DNA of 40,247 nt from Desulfuromonadales bacterium (GCA_035620395.1 DASPGW010000130.1:1-40247); one strand, 5' to 3'. Positions 7,991 to 16,793 are shown, counted from the stretch's first letter. Numbers and translations are program-made. Notes: generated by a model from the letters alone, not told the origin.

Positions 7991-10162
7991 ATGAATGCCG
8001 ATACCCGTTTTTTCGCCACTGTTCCGCGACGGATGGAGCACCTGCTGGTCGAGGAGTTGCGTCGGCTCGCCGCCGTGGAGATCCAGGAGAGTCGCTCCGG
8101 CGTCTATTTCGCCGGTGGCCTTGAAACGGCGCTGCGGGTCTGTCTCTGGTCGCGCCTGGCGAGCCGGGTCTTGCTTCCGCTGGCCGAGTTTCCCGCCGCC
8201 ACTCCTGAGGCGCTCTATGCCGGAGCTGCGGCCATCGCCTGGGAGGAGCATCTGGCGCCGCAGGGAACACTGGCGGTCGATTGTACCCTGACGGCTTCGC
8301 GCCTCAACCATTCCCATTATGCGGCACTCAAGGTCAAGGATGCCGTTGTCGATCGCTTTCGCAACCGCTGCGGTATCCGTCCTTCGGTCGCCGTGGAACG
8401 CCCGGACCTGCGGATCAACGTGCACGTCCACCGCGATGTGGCGACGATCAGCCTCGATCTCTCCGGCGAGAGCCTGCATCGCCGCGGATACCGGGAGGAG
8501 GGAGGGGCGGCGCCGCTGAAGGAGAATCTGGCGGCCGCCATCCTGCTCAAGGCCGGCTGGCTTGAAACGGCGCAGAAAAACGGCGTCCTGGTCGACCCGA
8601 TGTGCGGCTCCGGGACCCTGCCGATCGAGGCGGCTCTCATGGCCGCCGACATCGCCCCGGGTTTGCTGCGCCCCTACTTCGGCTTTTCGGGCTGGCTGGG
8701 GAATGACCCCCGGCTCTGGCGGCGACTGGTCACCGAGGCCGAGACGCGGCGACTGACCGGGCTGGCGCGGATCCCCCTCATCGTCGGCTACGATGCCAAC
8801 CCGGCGGCTGTTCGTGTCGCCTGGGCCAACCTCGAGCGGGCCGGATTGGCGGGGCGGGTCCATTTTGAACGCCGCGACGTCGCTGAACTTTCGCCGCCGT
8901 CCGCCGGCGGAGAGCGGGGCGGTCTGGTGGTCGTCAACCCGCCCTACGGCGAGCGCCTCGGCGAGGTGGAGGAACTGCATGGCCTTTACCGTACTCTGGG
9001 TGAACGGCTGAAAAGTCACTTTTCTGGTTGGAACGCCGCCGTATTCACCGGCAACCCCGAGCTCGGCAGAGATCTCGGGCTGCGTGCCCGGCGGCTGCAT
9101 ACGCTCTTTAACGGGGCACTGGAATGCCGCCTGTTGCAGTTCGAAGTGGCACCGGAATGGTTTGCCGCCCTGCCGGAGGAGCACCGCAACAGGACCCATG
9201 CTGTCGCTCCCGCCAGTCTCGGGGAAGGAGCGGAGATGTTTGCCAACCGGTTGCGCAAGAATCTGCGCAATCTAGGGCGCTGGGCGCGGCAGAACGGCAT
9301 CACCTGTTACCGGCTTTACGATGCCGATTTGCCGGAGTATGCCGTCGCTGTCGACCTCTATGAACGGTGGGTGCACGTCCAGGAGTATGAAGCTCCCGCC
9401 ACCATCGATCCGCAGAAGGCCGGGAGCCGCCTGCGCGACGTGCTGGCGGTGCTGCCGGCGGTCCTGGAAGTTCCTGCCGAGAGCGTCTTCCTGAAGGTAC
9501 GGCGCCGGCAGAAGGGGACGGCCCAGTACCAGAAATTCGACCGCCGCGGCGAGTTCCACGAAGTTCACGAGGAGGATTGCCGGTTCCTGGTCAACTTCAG
9601 CGATTACCTCGACACCGGCCTTTTCCTCGACCACCGTCCGACCCGGCAGTTGCTGCGGGAGTTGGCGCCCGGGAAGCATTTCCTCAATCTTTTCGCCTAC
9701 ACCGGGGCGGCCACGGTGTATGCCGCCGCAGGCGGGGCTCGCGCTACCACCACCGTTGATCTGTCGCAGGTTTACCTTGACTGGGCGCAGCGCAACCTGG
9801 CGTTGAATGGATTCTCCGGGGCGCAGCACGAGTTTGTCCGCGCCGACTGTCTGGAGTGGCTGCAGCGGGAGCGCCGCCGGTTCGATCTCATTTTTCTCGA
9901 CCCGCCGACCTTTTCCACCTCCAAGCGCATGGAAGCCACCTTCGACGTGCAGCGCGATCACGTCCCGCTGTTGCGGGCGGCCGCCGGCCTGCTCGCCCCC
10001 GGCGGCGTACTGATCTTTTCAAACAATAACCGCCGTTTCAGGATGGACTGCGATTCGCTTCCGGCACTGCGGATCGAGGAGATTACCCGGCAGACCATCC
10101 CTCGGGACTTCGAGCGCAACCCGCGCATTCACAACTGCTGGCGAATCACTCTCAGGCAGTAG
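7991..10162 (+). CDS. rlmL: Bifunctional 23S rRNA methyltransferase RlmKL
   Basis: A 723-residue fusion of two S-adenosylmethionine-dependent rRNA methyltransferases. In E. coli the N-terminal half (THUMP domain plus RlmL) makes m2G2445 and the C-terminal half (RlmK) makes m7G2069 in 23S rRNA. The N-terminal half shows a THUMP region (about residues 45-160), the SAM-site segment DPMCGSGTLPIEAAL, and the base-flipping NPPYGERLG motif (about residue 316). The C-terminal half shows LNLFAYTGAATVYAAAGGA and DPPTFSTSK, typical of Rossmann RNA methyltransferases. Length is normal for the fused form. It stands alone between the tRNA-Gly terminator and folA. Confidence 0.95.
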   Translation: MNADTRFFATVPRRMEHLLVEELRRLAAVEIQESRSGVYFAGGLETALRVCLWSRLASRVLLPLAEFPAATPEALYAGAAAIAWEEHLAPQGTLAVDCTLTASRLNHSHYAALKVKDAVVDRFRNRCGIRPSVAVERPDLRINVHVHRDVATISLDLSGESLHRRGYREEGGAAPLKENLAAAILLKAGWLETAQKNGVLVDPMCGSGTLPIEAALMAADIAPGLLRPYFGFSGWLGNDPRLWRRLVTEAETRRLTGLARIPLIVGYDANPAAVRVAWANLERAGLAGRVHFERRDVAELSPPSAGGERGGLVVVNPPYGERLGEVEELHGLYRTLGERLKSHFSGWNAAVFTGNPELGRDLGLRARRLHTLFNGALECRLLQFEVAPEWFAALPEEHRNRTHAVAPASLGEGAEMFANRLRKNLRNLGRWARQNGITCYRLYDADLPEYAVAVDLYERWVHVQEYEAPATIDPQKAGSRLRDVLAVLPAVLEVPAESVFLKVRRRQKGTAQYQKFDRRGEFHEVHEEDCRFLVNFSDYLDTGLFLDHRPTRQLLRELAPGKHFLNLFAYTGAATVYAAAGGARATTTVDLSQVYLDWAQRNLALNGFSGAQHEFVRADCLEWLQRERRRFDLIFLDPPTFSTSKRMEATFDVQRDHVPLLRAAAGLLAPGGVLIFSNNNRRFRMDCDSLPALRIEEITRQTIPRDFERNPRIHNCWRITLRQ

Positions 10163-10180
10163 GTTTGGAGAGCTTCTAAG

Positions 10181-10209
10181 TTGACAATCCTGCGCCCTGG
10201 AAGTATTTA
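10181..10209 (+). promoter_or_regulatory. Possible promoter for folA
   Basis: A perfect -35 TTGACA (10181-10186), a 17-base spacer and a poor -10 TATTTA (10204-10209), 19 bases after the rlmL stop. The leader would be about 90 bases. The -10 matches only half of the consensus. Confidence 0.45.
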
Positions 10210-10303
10210 GAGGCGGGAAGCCTTTTCAACCCGGTGTTTTTCTCGGTCGAGAGGCGAAACTTTGAGAAGGTCTGCGAGAGCGCACTGAAGGAAGCCGGAG
10301 CCT

Positions 10304-10867
10304 GTGACAGAGACCCTTGAGCGCCGGACGATAACGAATTGGCCGGAAATCACCATTGTCGTTGCCATGACCCGGCAGCGGGTCATCGGCCGAAAGGGGC
10401 GGCTTCCCTGGCATATCCCCGAGGATTTGCGGCTGTTCAGGGAACTGACCACGGGGCAGACCGTCATCATGGGGCGAGAGACTTTCGCCTCGATCGGCCA
10501 CCCCTTGCCGGAGCGCCGCAATATCGTCGTCACCCGGACGCTCCGGGAGATTGCCGGAGCGGAGGTCTGTCAGAGCTTTTCAGAAGCTCTGAAAAAGCGC
10601 ACCGCCGACGGTAAAAAGATTTTTGTCATCGGCGGCAGGACGATCTATCGCCACGCTCTGCCGGTTGCCGATGCCATGGTGGTCTCATGGATCCGGGAAG
10701 ATTATGCCGGAGACACCTTTTTCCCCGAAGCTGACCTGGAGGCCTGGTCGGTGGAGAAGGTCGAAGAGCATGTGGCATTCACGCGGGTCTGGTACAAAAA
10801 GGGAAACCCTGGTCCGGACCGTTGCATTGCCTCTGGTGAGCGAAGGAGAGATCCATGGGCGACCTGA
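10304..10867 (+). CDS. folA: Dihydrofolate reductase
   Basis: A 187-residue NADPH-dependent reductase that makes tetrahydrofolate. The core begins ITIVVAMTRQRVIGRKGRLPWHIPEDL, with the active-site acidic residue in the PEDL segment. The NADPH-binding segments TVIMGRETFASIG and FVIGGRTIYRHALP follow. The GTG at 10304 is chosen because an AAGGAAG ribosome binding site lies about 11 bases upstream; this leaves a roughly 14-residue N-terminal extension before the core, so an internal start is not excluded. The last 13 bases overlap the next gene. Confidence 0.92.
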   Translation: MTETLERRTITNWPEITIVVAMTRQRVIGRKGRLPWHIPEDLRLFRELTTGQTVIMGRETFASIGHPLPERRNIVVTRTLREIAGAEVCQSFSEALKKRTADGKKIFVIGGRTIYRHALPVADAMVVSWIREDYAGDTFFPEADLEAWSVEKVEEHVAFTRVWYKKGNPGPDRCIASGERRRDPWAT

Positions 10868-11886
10868 CTTTGACCTGCCCGCATTGCGGTTTTGCCAGGA
10901 CGATGCCGGCAGAGAAGGTGCCCGAGCGCCCCGTCCGGGTAACCTGTCCGAAGTGCCGGGAAAGCTTCGCTTTCCGCAAACCCGCGGTCGTCCCGATCTC
11001 CCCGAAAGCTGACAGTCCTTCCTCCGTGCCGCCTTCGGCAGTTGATGCCCCTGCGCCGGAACCGTCGACGACCGGCCGGCTGCGGGGCATCGGTGAGCTG
11101 TTCAAGGATGCCTGGGAGATCTACGTCCGCCGGGTCGGCGTGCTGATGGGGCTCTATCTTCTCGCCCTCCTGTTTCTGCTGCTCCCGGTCGGCCTCTTTG
11201 CCCTCCTCGGGGTCTCAGTCTCTCTGGTGATGCCCGATCTCGGGACGCCTCTGCTCGCGGCCGGCATCCTGACCGGCCTTCTTCTCGGGTGCGTTGCCCT
11301 GTTCTGGGGCCTGGCAGCCATGGTCTATGCCGTCGCCGATGAGAACCTCGATATCAAGACAGCTCTGCAGAGAAGCTGGAGCCGGATCTGGGCCTTTGCC
11401 TGGGTCTTTACTCTCACCGGTTTCATTGTCACCGGCGGCTTCCTGCTTCTGATCATCCCCGGGATCATTTTTTCCGTCTGGTTCTTCCTCTCCCAGTTCG
11501 TTCTCGCTGCCGAGGACGAGCGGGGCATGCGTGCCCTGCTCAAAAGCAAGGCTTACATGCAGGGGCGTTTTTTCGAGGTCTTTCTCCGCCTGTTCGTCGT
11601 CTGGATAGTGTCGGCGGTTATCGGCATGGTGCCGGTCCTCGGCGCCGTTCTCTCCCTTCTCTTCGTTCCCTTCATGCTGATTTGCGGTTGGCTGATCTAC
11701 GATGATCTGCGGCGGGAAAGAGGGAGCTTTCCCTTTACCTGCTCGGCCGGCGACAAGATGATCTGGGTCGTGATCGGCGCTCTCGGTTTCCTGGTTGTCC
11801 CACTCTCTCTGCTGCTGCTGGGGATCGGCTGGCTGGGTCTTTCCCTTTCCGGCATCAACCTTCCCTGGCGGTGGTTCGGGTACTAG
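10855..11886 (+). CDS. MJ0042-type zinc-ribbon multi-pass membrane protein
   Basis: A 343-residue protein of unknown function. Residues 1-42 form an MJ0042-type zinc ribbon (CPHCGF about residue 7 and CPKCRESF about residue 33). A Pro/Ser-rich linker leads to an amphipathic start (RLRGIGELFKDAWEIYVRR) and then about six hydrophobic membrane segments to the C-terminus, ending in LPWRWFGY. The C-terminal region resembles bacterial proteins with a glycerophosphodiester phosphodiesterase-type membrane domain (weak call). The start overlaps folA by 13 bases, indicating coupling. Similar zinc ribbon-plus-membrane proteins are common in deltaproteobacteria and are uncharacterised. A 12-bp hairpin follows. 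Confidence 0.75.
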   Translation: MGDLTLTCPHCGFARTMPAEKVPERPVRVTCPKCRESFAFRKPAVVPISPKADSPSSVPPSAVDAPAPEPSTTGRLRGIGELFKDAWEIYVRRVGVLMGLYLLALLFLLLPVGLFALLGVSVSLVMPDLGTPLLAAGILTGLLLGCVALFWGLAAMVYAVADENLDIKTALQRSWSRIWAFAWVFTLTGFIVTGGFLLLIIPGIIFSVWFFLSQFVLAAEDERGMRALLKSKAYMQGRFFEVFLRLFVVWIVSAVIGMVPVLGAVLSLLFVPFMLICGWLIYDDLRRERGSFPFTCSAGDKMIWVVIGALGFLVVPLSLLLLGIGWLGLSLSGINLPWRWFGY

Positions 11887-11933
11887 GCGAACGCCACTAC
11901 TCTGACCGGCAGAAGGAGCGGGACCCAACGACA

Positions 11934-11963
11934 AGAGCCGCCTTCTGTCTGGAAGGCGGCTCT
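11934..11963. terminator. Strong hairpin after the zinc-ribbon membrane gene
   Basis: A perfect 12-bp stem AGAGCCGCCTTC/GAAGGCGGCTCT with a 6-base loop, between two convergent genes. There is no clear T-run on either strand, so termination efficiency is uncertain, but its position fits a shared terminator. Confidence 0.55.
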
Positions 11964-11990
11964 CATGCTTCGCCTGCTGTCCGCCGCTCA

Positions 11991-12281
11991 TCAGTCTCTG
12001 TCGTTGCTAGCGCCGCTCTCACGAGAAAGATTGAAGGGGTCATACAGCCAGGGTGCCACCCGGTAATGGACGCTGGGGTCGTAGTTGTCCTTGTGCCAGT
12101 AATATTCCTCTACCGTTTTGATTTCAATGATATTACTGGTGGACCAGTTGCCCCGGACCTCGCTTCCCTGCTCGTTGGTCCAGGTGGTTGTCGACGCTTT
12201 TTTGTCGGTCTCCGCAAGGCCGACACCGGCAGTGACAAGCATCGTCAGCAGAATAGCCATGATGGTGAATAATCGTGACAT
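11991..12281 (-). CDS. Small secreted protein of unknown function
   Basis: A 96-residue ORF with a clear Sec signal peptide: basic start, hydrophobic core MAILLTMLVTAGVGLA, and predicted cleavage after GLA (about residue 23), leaving a mature protein of about 73 residues. The mature part is rich in Trp, Tyr, Asn and acidic residues, with no cysteine and no lipobox, so it is likely periplasmic or extracellular. An AAAGGAGG ribosome binding site precedes the ATG and a -10 TATAAT lies 45 bases upstream. I do not recognise a family. Confidence 0.7.
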   Translation of the reverse strand: MSRLFTIMAILLTMLVTAGVGLAETDKKASTTTWTNEQGSEVRGNWSTSNIIEIKTVEEYYWHKDNYDPSVHYRVAPWLYDPFNLSRESGASNDRD

Positions 12282-12325
12282 TTTCTTCCTCCTTTCATCG
12301 ATTGCGAGGAAGTCCCTGTAAAATC

Positions 12326-12355
12326 ATTATATAACGTTTCTTCACCAGCCGTCAT
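12326..12355 (-). promoter_or_regulatory. Promoter for the small secreted protein
   Basis: On the minus strand, a consensus -10 TATAAT (12326-12331) is 18 bases from ATGACG (12350-12355), a 4/6 match to -35. The ATG is 45 bases beyond the -10, with a strong ribosome binding site. Confidence 0.6.
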
Positions 12356-12474
12356 TTCGTGGCCGCGAACGGGAGTTGAGACGGTTCTGTGGAATGCTTC
12401 CCGGCGGAAGGTCGTTGCCGATCCCGGGACAGAGGGAGCTGCATGCAGGAGGCTGCTTGGTCTCGCCGGTTGGC

Positions 12475-13107
12475 TCAGGAAGCCAGATGGCGCACGAACC
12501 AGTCCCGGGCCAGTTCCGCCGCCTTCTCCAGCGCCCCCGGTTCCTCGAAGAGGTGGGTGGCACCGGGGACGATGGCCAGTTCCTTCACCGAGGTCAGGCG
12601 GGCCAGGGCCTGCCGATTCAGCTCGAGCACCCCGGCGTCCCGCTCGCCGACAATCAGCAGGGTGGGGGAGACCACTTCTGCCAGGAAAGGCGTGGCCAGG
12701 TCCGGCCGGCCGCCGCGGGAGACTACCGCGGCGATGGCGCCGCCGACTTCGGCAGCTCCCTGCAACGCCGCCGCCGCGCCGGTGCTGGAGCCGAAATAGC
12801 CCAGCGCCATGCCCGCCCCCTCCGGCCGGGCCGTCAGCCAGCGGGTGACTGCTGCCAGGCGGCGGGCCAGGAGATCGATGTTGAAGCGGTTGGCGTAGTC
12901 GGCATCCTCCTCCCTGGTCAAAAGGTCGAAGAGCAGAGTGCCGAGCCCGCCCTGCTGCAGGAAGCGGGCGACGAAGGTGTTGCGCGGGCTCAGCCGGCTC
13001 GAGCCGCTGCCGTGGGCAAACAGGATAACTCCTTTGGCCTTCTCCGGCAGGCCCAGAAGCCCCTCGAGGGTGATCGGGCCGATCTCGATTCGCACGGTTT
13101 GCTCCAT
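12475..13107 (-). CDS. Alpha/beta hydrolase (dienelactone hydrolase-like)
   Basis: A 210-residue cytoplasmic alpha/beta hydrolase. The likely triad is Ser108 in GYFGSSTGAA, Asp157 in IVGERDAGV and His185 in PGATHLFEEPG. The HGSGSSRLSPRN segment near residue 32 would form the oxyanion region. The FEEPGALEKAAELARDWF tail is typical of dienelactone-hydrolase-like proteins often found beside phosphoribosyltransferase-like genes. The substrate cannot be read from the sequence. It appears to be a single gene, 193 bases upstream of the small secreted protein on the same strand and divergent from tRNA-Cys. Confidence 0.85.
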   Translation of the reverse strand: MEQTVRIEIGPITLEGLLGLPEKAKGVILFAHGSGSSRLSPRNTFVARFLQQGGLGTLLFDLLTREEDADYANRFNIDLLARRLAAVTRWLTARPEGAGMALGYFGSSTGAAAALQGAAEVGGAIAAVVSRGGRPDLATPFLAEVVSPTLLIVGERDAGVLELNRQALARLTSVKELAIVPGATHLFEEPGALEKAAELARDWFVRHLAS

Positions 13108-13305
13108 GCTCTCCCCCTTTCCGTCCTTCCATTTCCGCTCTGGCCGCCGTCATCGCGATGGACAGCCGCCCCTGTTCCAGCCTAACAGCCGCACCGGCTG
13201 CGTCAAGGCGGGAGACCGCTTGAGATTACCCTCTGCGAACGGCACGGCAGCGCGAAAAACTGAATTGGAGGGAGGGCCTGTCCATGCCGCTCGCCACTTT
13301 TCTCC

Positions 13306-13339
13306 TTGACACCCCGGTAGTGATTTGATATCACTACCG
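13306..13339 (+). promoter_or_regulatory. tRNA-Cys promoter with an embedded palindromic operator-like site
   Basis: TTGACA (13306-13311), 17 bases, TATCAC (13329-13334). Overlaid is a perfect 10-bp inverted repeat CGGTAGTGAT-N5-ATCACTACCG (13315-13339) covering the spacer and the -10. A protein bound there would block RNA polymerase. Such a site in front of a tRNA gene is unusual. Confidence 0.65.
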
Positions 13340-13371
13340 AGCCTTAAACGCCGCCTTCGGCGTCGTATCGG

Positions 13372-13445
<74 letters not shown>

Positions 13446-13455
13446 AAAAGAAACC

Positions 13456-13484
13456 AAGCCAGCCCCTTGCGGCTGGCTTTTTTT
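13456..13484 (+). terminator. Intrinsic terminator after tRNA-Cys
   Basis: AAGCCAGCC/GGCTGGCTT forms a 9-bp stem with a 6-base loop and a seven-T run. It ends 13 bases before the start of the TauE/SafE gene, so that gene is either read through or has no leader of its own. Confidence 0.9.
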
Positions 13485-13496
13485 GCTTCTGCGGCC

Positions 13497-14321
13497 ATGC
13501 ACCCCTTCTCCCTGCCCATTCTGATCCTTTTCGTTCTGGTCGGCTCCCTGGCAGGTTTTCTGGCTGGCCTCATGGGGATCGGCGGTGGGATCATTCTCAT
13601 TCCCCTGTTCCTATGGTCCTTCAAGGTAGCGGGATTTTCTCCCGACATCATCGTTCATGCCGCTTTCGGGACGAGTCTCGCGATTATCATTCCCACCGCT
13701 GTCAGCAGCACTTTGGGACACCGCAAACGTGGCAATGTCGAGTGGCGGCAGGTCTCACTCATGGCTTGTGGCGGCGTTTTCGGGGTCCTGGCCGGCTCGT
13801 CCCTGGCGGCAGGGTTGCCGGGCGACGTGCTCAAGGGGCTGTTCGGCCTGATGCAGATCGGTTCGGGGCTGAAGATGTTTCGCCACCAATCCCATCTGCC
13901 GCCTGAGGAAGTTGTCGGCATCCCGACCCGCTGGCTGTTATTGACCGGTTTTGTCGTCGGTACCTTTTCCGCCTTCTTCGGCGTCGGCGGCGGGATTGTG
14001 GCGGTCCCCATGATGGTCATCCTGCTGCGCCAGCCGATCCACCTTGCAGTGGGGAACTCCAGCGCCCTGATGGTCATCTCCGCCATCGCCGGATCAATCT
14101 CCTATGTTGTCCACGGCTGGAGGCTGCCGCAGCTTCCCCCGTTCTCCCTCGGCTATGTGAACCAGTTGGTAGCCGTCATTATCGCTCCCCTGACCATCGT
14201 TTTCGCCCGTTTGGGGGTGCGGCTTGCCTCCCGCACCGACCATGCTAAGCTGATGAAGACGTTCGCCGGCTTCCTGATCTGCACCGGCGCCTACATGGCC
14301 CTGGGACTGTTCTTCCGCTGA
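13497..14321 (+). CDS. TauE/SafE-family sulfite exporter-like permease
   Basis: A 274-residue multi-pass membrane protein of the TauE/SafE (DUF81) family, whose characterised members export or import sulfur-containing anions such as sulfite, sulfoacetate or taurine. Two related halves each begin with the family motif: LAGFLAGLMGIGGGIILIPLF (residues about 18-38) and TFSAFFGVGGGIVAVPMMV (about 155-173). The ATG at 13497 is chosen because longer forms would begin inside tRNA-Cys. No convincing ribosome binding site or promoter is visible in the 13 bases after the tRNA terminator. The next gene starts 43 bases later. Confidence 0.88.
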   Translation: MHPFSLPILILFVLVGSLAGFLAGLMGIGGGIILIPLFLWSFKVAGFSPDIIVHAAFGTSLAIIIPTAVSSTLGHRKRGNVEWRQVSLMACGGVFGVLAGSSLAAGLPGDVLKGLFGLMQIGSGLKMFRHQSHLPPEEVVGIPTRWLLLTGFVVGTFSAFFGVGGGIVAVPMMVILLRQPIHLAVGNSSALMVISAIAGSISYVVHGWRLPQLPPFSLGYVNQLVAVIIAPLTIVFARLGVRLASRTDHAKLMKTFAGFLICTGAYMALGLFFR

Positions 14322-14364
14322 AACAGCCAAGGCGGAGGCCACCCGCGATTTTTCGGAGGTCGTC

Positions 14365-15168
14365 ATGCAACGTTCACCGGCCGTGGCCGGCCAGTTCTAC
14401 CCCCTTCAGCCGGACGTTCTGCGCCAAACCGTAAAAGAGCTGTTGCCGAAAGTCCCGGCGCCACAGCCGGCCATCGGCGTCCTGGTGCCCCACGCCGGCT
14501 ATGTCTATTCCGGAGCCATCGCCGGCGAGACCTTCGCCCGGGTCCAGATCCCCTCCCGCGTCGTTATCATCGGACCCAATCACCGCGGAGTCGGTCACCC
14601 CGCCGCTGTTTTTCCGGCCGGCAGCTGGCTTACCCCGCTCGGGGAAGTGACAGTTGACGGCGAACTCGCAGACAACCTTCTCGCCGAGTGCCCCGGCCTG
14701 AGCGCCGACCCGGCGGCCCACCGCTTCGAGCATTCCCTGGAAGTTCAGGTCCCGTTCATCCAGGTCCTCAATCCGCAAGCCGCCATCGTGCCGATCTGCC
14801 TCGGGCATCTGCGCCTGGAAGATCTGCTGGCTATCGGGAAAGCGGTGGGGGGTGCGCTGAGCCGTTTCGGGGAAAAAGTCCTGCTGGTCGCCAGCACCGA
14901 TATGACCCATTACGAACCGGGCGACATCGCGCGCGGAAAAGACCATCTGGCCCTCGATCGGGTCCTCGCGCTCGATCCGGAAGGGCTTTACCGGAAGGTG
15001 TGCGAGAGGAGAATTTCCATGTGCGGCTTCATGCCGACGATATTGATGCTGGCGGCGGCTGCGGAGCTTGGAGCAACTGCCGCCAGCCTGGTGCGCTACG
15101 GGAATTCGGGGGAGGTCACCGGCGACCAGACCGAGGTGGTCGGCTATGCCGGCGTGATTGTCACGTAA
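14365..15168 (+). CDS. Memo-family protein (AmmeMemoRadiSam system protein B)
   Basis: A 267-residue member of the MEMO1 family, related in fold to class III extradiol dioxygenases. Conserved metal-site-like segments are visible: VPHAGYVYSGAIAGETF (about residue 33), GPNHRGVG, EHSLEVQVPFIQ and STDMTHYEPG. In many prokaryotes this protein is encoded with AMMECR1 and a radical SAM protein; neither partner is next to it here. GGAGG precedes the ATG. It may be cotranscribed with the TauE/SafE gene (43-base gap), and a hairpin terminator follows. Function is unknown. Confidence 0.88.
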   Translation: MQRSPAVAGQFYPLQPDVLRQTVKELLPKVPAPQPAIGVLVPHAGYVYSGAIAGETFARVQIPSRVVIIGPNHRGVGHPAAVFPAGSWLTPLGEVTVDGELADNLLAECPGLSADPAAHRFEHSLEVQVPFIQVLNPQAAIVPICLGHLRLEDLLAIGKAVGGALSRFGEKVLLVASTDMTHYEPGDIARGKDHLALDRVLALDPEGLYRKVCERRISMCGFMPTILMLAAAAELGATAASLVRYGNSGEVTGDQTEVVGYAGVIVT

Positions 15169-15179
15169 CTAGAAAAACC

Positions 15180-15209
15180 TTGTCAATTCTGTGGGCTTTG
15201 CAGTATAAA
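15180..15209 (+). promoter_or_regulatory. Promoter for gltX
   Basis: TTGTCA (15180-15185), an 18-base spacer and TATAAA (15204-15209), 66 bases before the gltX ATG. Confidence 0.6.
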
Positions 15210-15212
15210 ACC

Positions 15213-15240
15213 GGGGTCGCCGACGGCGGCCCCCTTTGTT
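15213..15240 (+). terminator. Hairpin terminator or leader attenuator before gltX
   Basis: GGGGTCGCC pairs with GGCGGCCCC around a GAC loop and is followed by TTTGTT. It starts only four bases after the gltX -10, so it spans the expected start point. It most simply ends the Memo transcript; action on the gltX transcript is less likely because little of the stem would be transcribed. Confidence 0.6.
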
Positions 15241-15274
15241 TAAGGCGCTAATCTCTCGATTTCAGGAGTTCAGG

Positions 15275-16678
15275 ATGTCCGACCTGCGTGTTCGTTTTGC
15301 CCCCAGCCCGACCGGCTACCTGCATATCGGCGGCGCCCGCACGGCGCTGTTCAACTACCTGCTGGCCCGCAAGGAAAAGGGGACGTTCATCCTGCGCATC
15401 GAGGATACCGACGTCGCCCGTTCCACCCAGGAGTCGGTGGATGCCATCCTGCAGGCGATGGAGTGGCTGAGCCTCTCCTACGACGAGGGTCCATACTACC
15501 AGTCAGAACGGTTCGACCTCTACCGGCAGAAAGTCGAGGAACTGCTGATTGCCGGCAAGGCCTTCCGCTGCTATTGCACGGCCGAAGAGCTCGAAGCCAA
15601 ACGCGAGGCGGCGCTGAAGAGCGGCGGCAAACCGAAATACGACGGCACCTGCCGCAACCGCACCGACCATCCGGCGGACTTGCCGTTCGTGGTACGCTTC
15701 CGTTCACCGCAGGAAGGGACGACCACCTTCGCCGACCGGATCAAGGGACCGATCTCCTTCCAGAACGAGGAACTCGACGACGTCATCATCCAGCGCTCCG
15801 ACGGCACCCCCACCTACAATTTCGTGGTCGTGGTGGACGATGCGGAGATGGGAATCACCCTGGTCATCCGCGGCGATGACCATATCAACAACACTCCCCG
15901 GCAGATCCTGATGTATCAGGCGCTCGGCTACCCGGTCCCCGAGTTCGCCCATGTGCCGATGATCCTCGGGGCCGACAAGACCCGTCTTTCCAAGCGGCAC
16001 GGCGCCACCTCGGTGATGGCCTACCGCGAGATGGGGTACCTGCCCGAGGCGATGGTCAACTACCTGGTCCGGCTCGGCTGGTCCTTCGGCGACCAGGAGA
16101 TCTTCTCCATGGACGAGCTGATCGAGAAGTTCAGCCTGGAGAACGTCGGCCGCTCCGCCGGCGTCTTCAACCCGGACAAGCTGCTCTGGCTCAACGCCCA
16201 TTACATCAAATCGGGCGACCCCGTCCGGCTGGGGAACCTGCTGCGGGAATATCTTGACGCCAAGGAAGTCCGCACCGAGGGTGGTCCGGAGCTGCCGGCG
16301 GTGGTCCGGACGCTCCAGGAACGATCGCGGACGATGGTGGAGATGGCCGAAGGGGCCGCTTTCTACTTCGCCCGGGAGGTCGTCTACGACCCCGAAGCGG
16401 CCGCCAAGCACCTCACCGTCGACAAGAAGACGGTCCTCGAGGCCCTGCTGGCCGGACTGGAAGACTGCGCCGGTTTCGACGAGGCGGCGATCGAGGCCGT
16501 TTTCGCTTCGGTCATGGCCGGACTCGGGCTCAAGCTCGGCAAGGTCGGCCCGACCGTCCGCGTGGCGTTGACCGGCGGCACGGTCAGCCCCGGCATCTAC
16601 GAGGTCATGGCCGTTCTCGGCAAGGAGGAAAGCCTCTGCCGGCTGGCCAAGGCCGTCCGGTTCTTGCAGCAGGTATAA
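15275..16678 (+). CDS. gltX: Glutamyl-tRNA synthetase
   Basis: A 467-residue class I aminoacyl-tRNA synthetase that charges tRNA-Glu (and, in organisms using GatCAB, also tRNA-Gln). The HIGH-type motif is in [16 protein letters not shown] (residues about 12-27) and the KMSKS-type motif is [10 protein letters not shown]. The ATG at 15275 is chosen for its AGGAG ribosome binding site and the canonical [20 protein letters not shown] start; the frame is open 13 codons further upstream without family similarity. Length is normal. It has its own promoter and an intrinsic terminator. Confidence 0.96.
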   Translation: MSDLRVRFAPSPTGYLHIGGARTALFNYLLARKEKGTFILRIEDTDVARSTQESVDAILQAMEWLSLSYDEGPYYQSERFDLYRQKVEELLIAGKAFRCYCTAEELEAKREAALKSGGKPKYDGTCRNRTDHPADLPFVVRFRSPQEGTTTFADRIKGPISFQNEELDDVIIQRSDGTPTYNFVVVVDDAEMGITLVIRGDDHINNTPRQILMYQALGYPVPEFAHVPMILGADKTRLSKRHGATSVMAYREMGYLPEAMVNYLVRLGWSFGDQEIFSMDELIEKFSLENVGRSAGVFNPDKLLWLNAHYIKSGDPVRLGNLLREYLDAKEVRTEGGPELPAVVRTLQERSRTMVEMAEGAAFYFAREVVYDPEAAAKHLTVDKKTVLEALLAGLEDCAGFDEAAIEAVFASVMAGLGLKLGKVGPTVRVALTGGTVSPGIYEVMAVLGKEESLCRLAKAVRFLQQV

Positions 16679-16707
16679 AGATAAAACGCATGTCTCGCCC
16701 GGACAAC

Positions 16708-16746
16708 AAAGCCCTTCCGTGCTTCCGTACGGAAGGGCTTTCTCTT
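16708..16746 (+). terminator. Intrinsic terminator after gltX
   Basis: A perfect 13-bp stem AAAGCCCTTCCGT/ACGGAAGGGCTTT with an 8-base loop, then TCTCTTT. It starts 29 bases after the gltX stop. Confidence 0.88.
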
Positions 16747-16793
16747 TAAAAGCATACGGTTATGCAAGCATTCTGCATCCGTTTTCGAGAGCA

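Noticed and set aside
15213-15240. A gltX leader attenuator
   Set aside because: The hairpin begins four bases after the -10, so most of the stem is not transcribed from the gltX promoter; it fits a terminator of the upstream gene.
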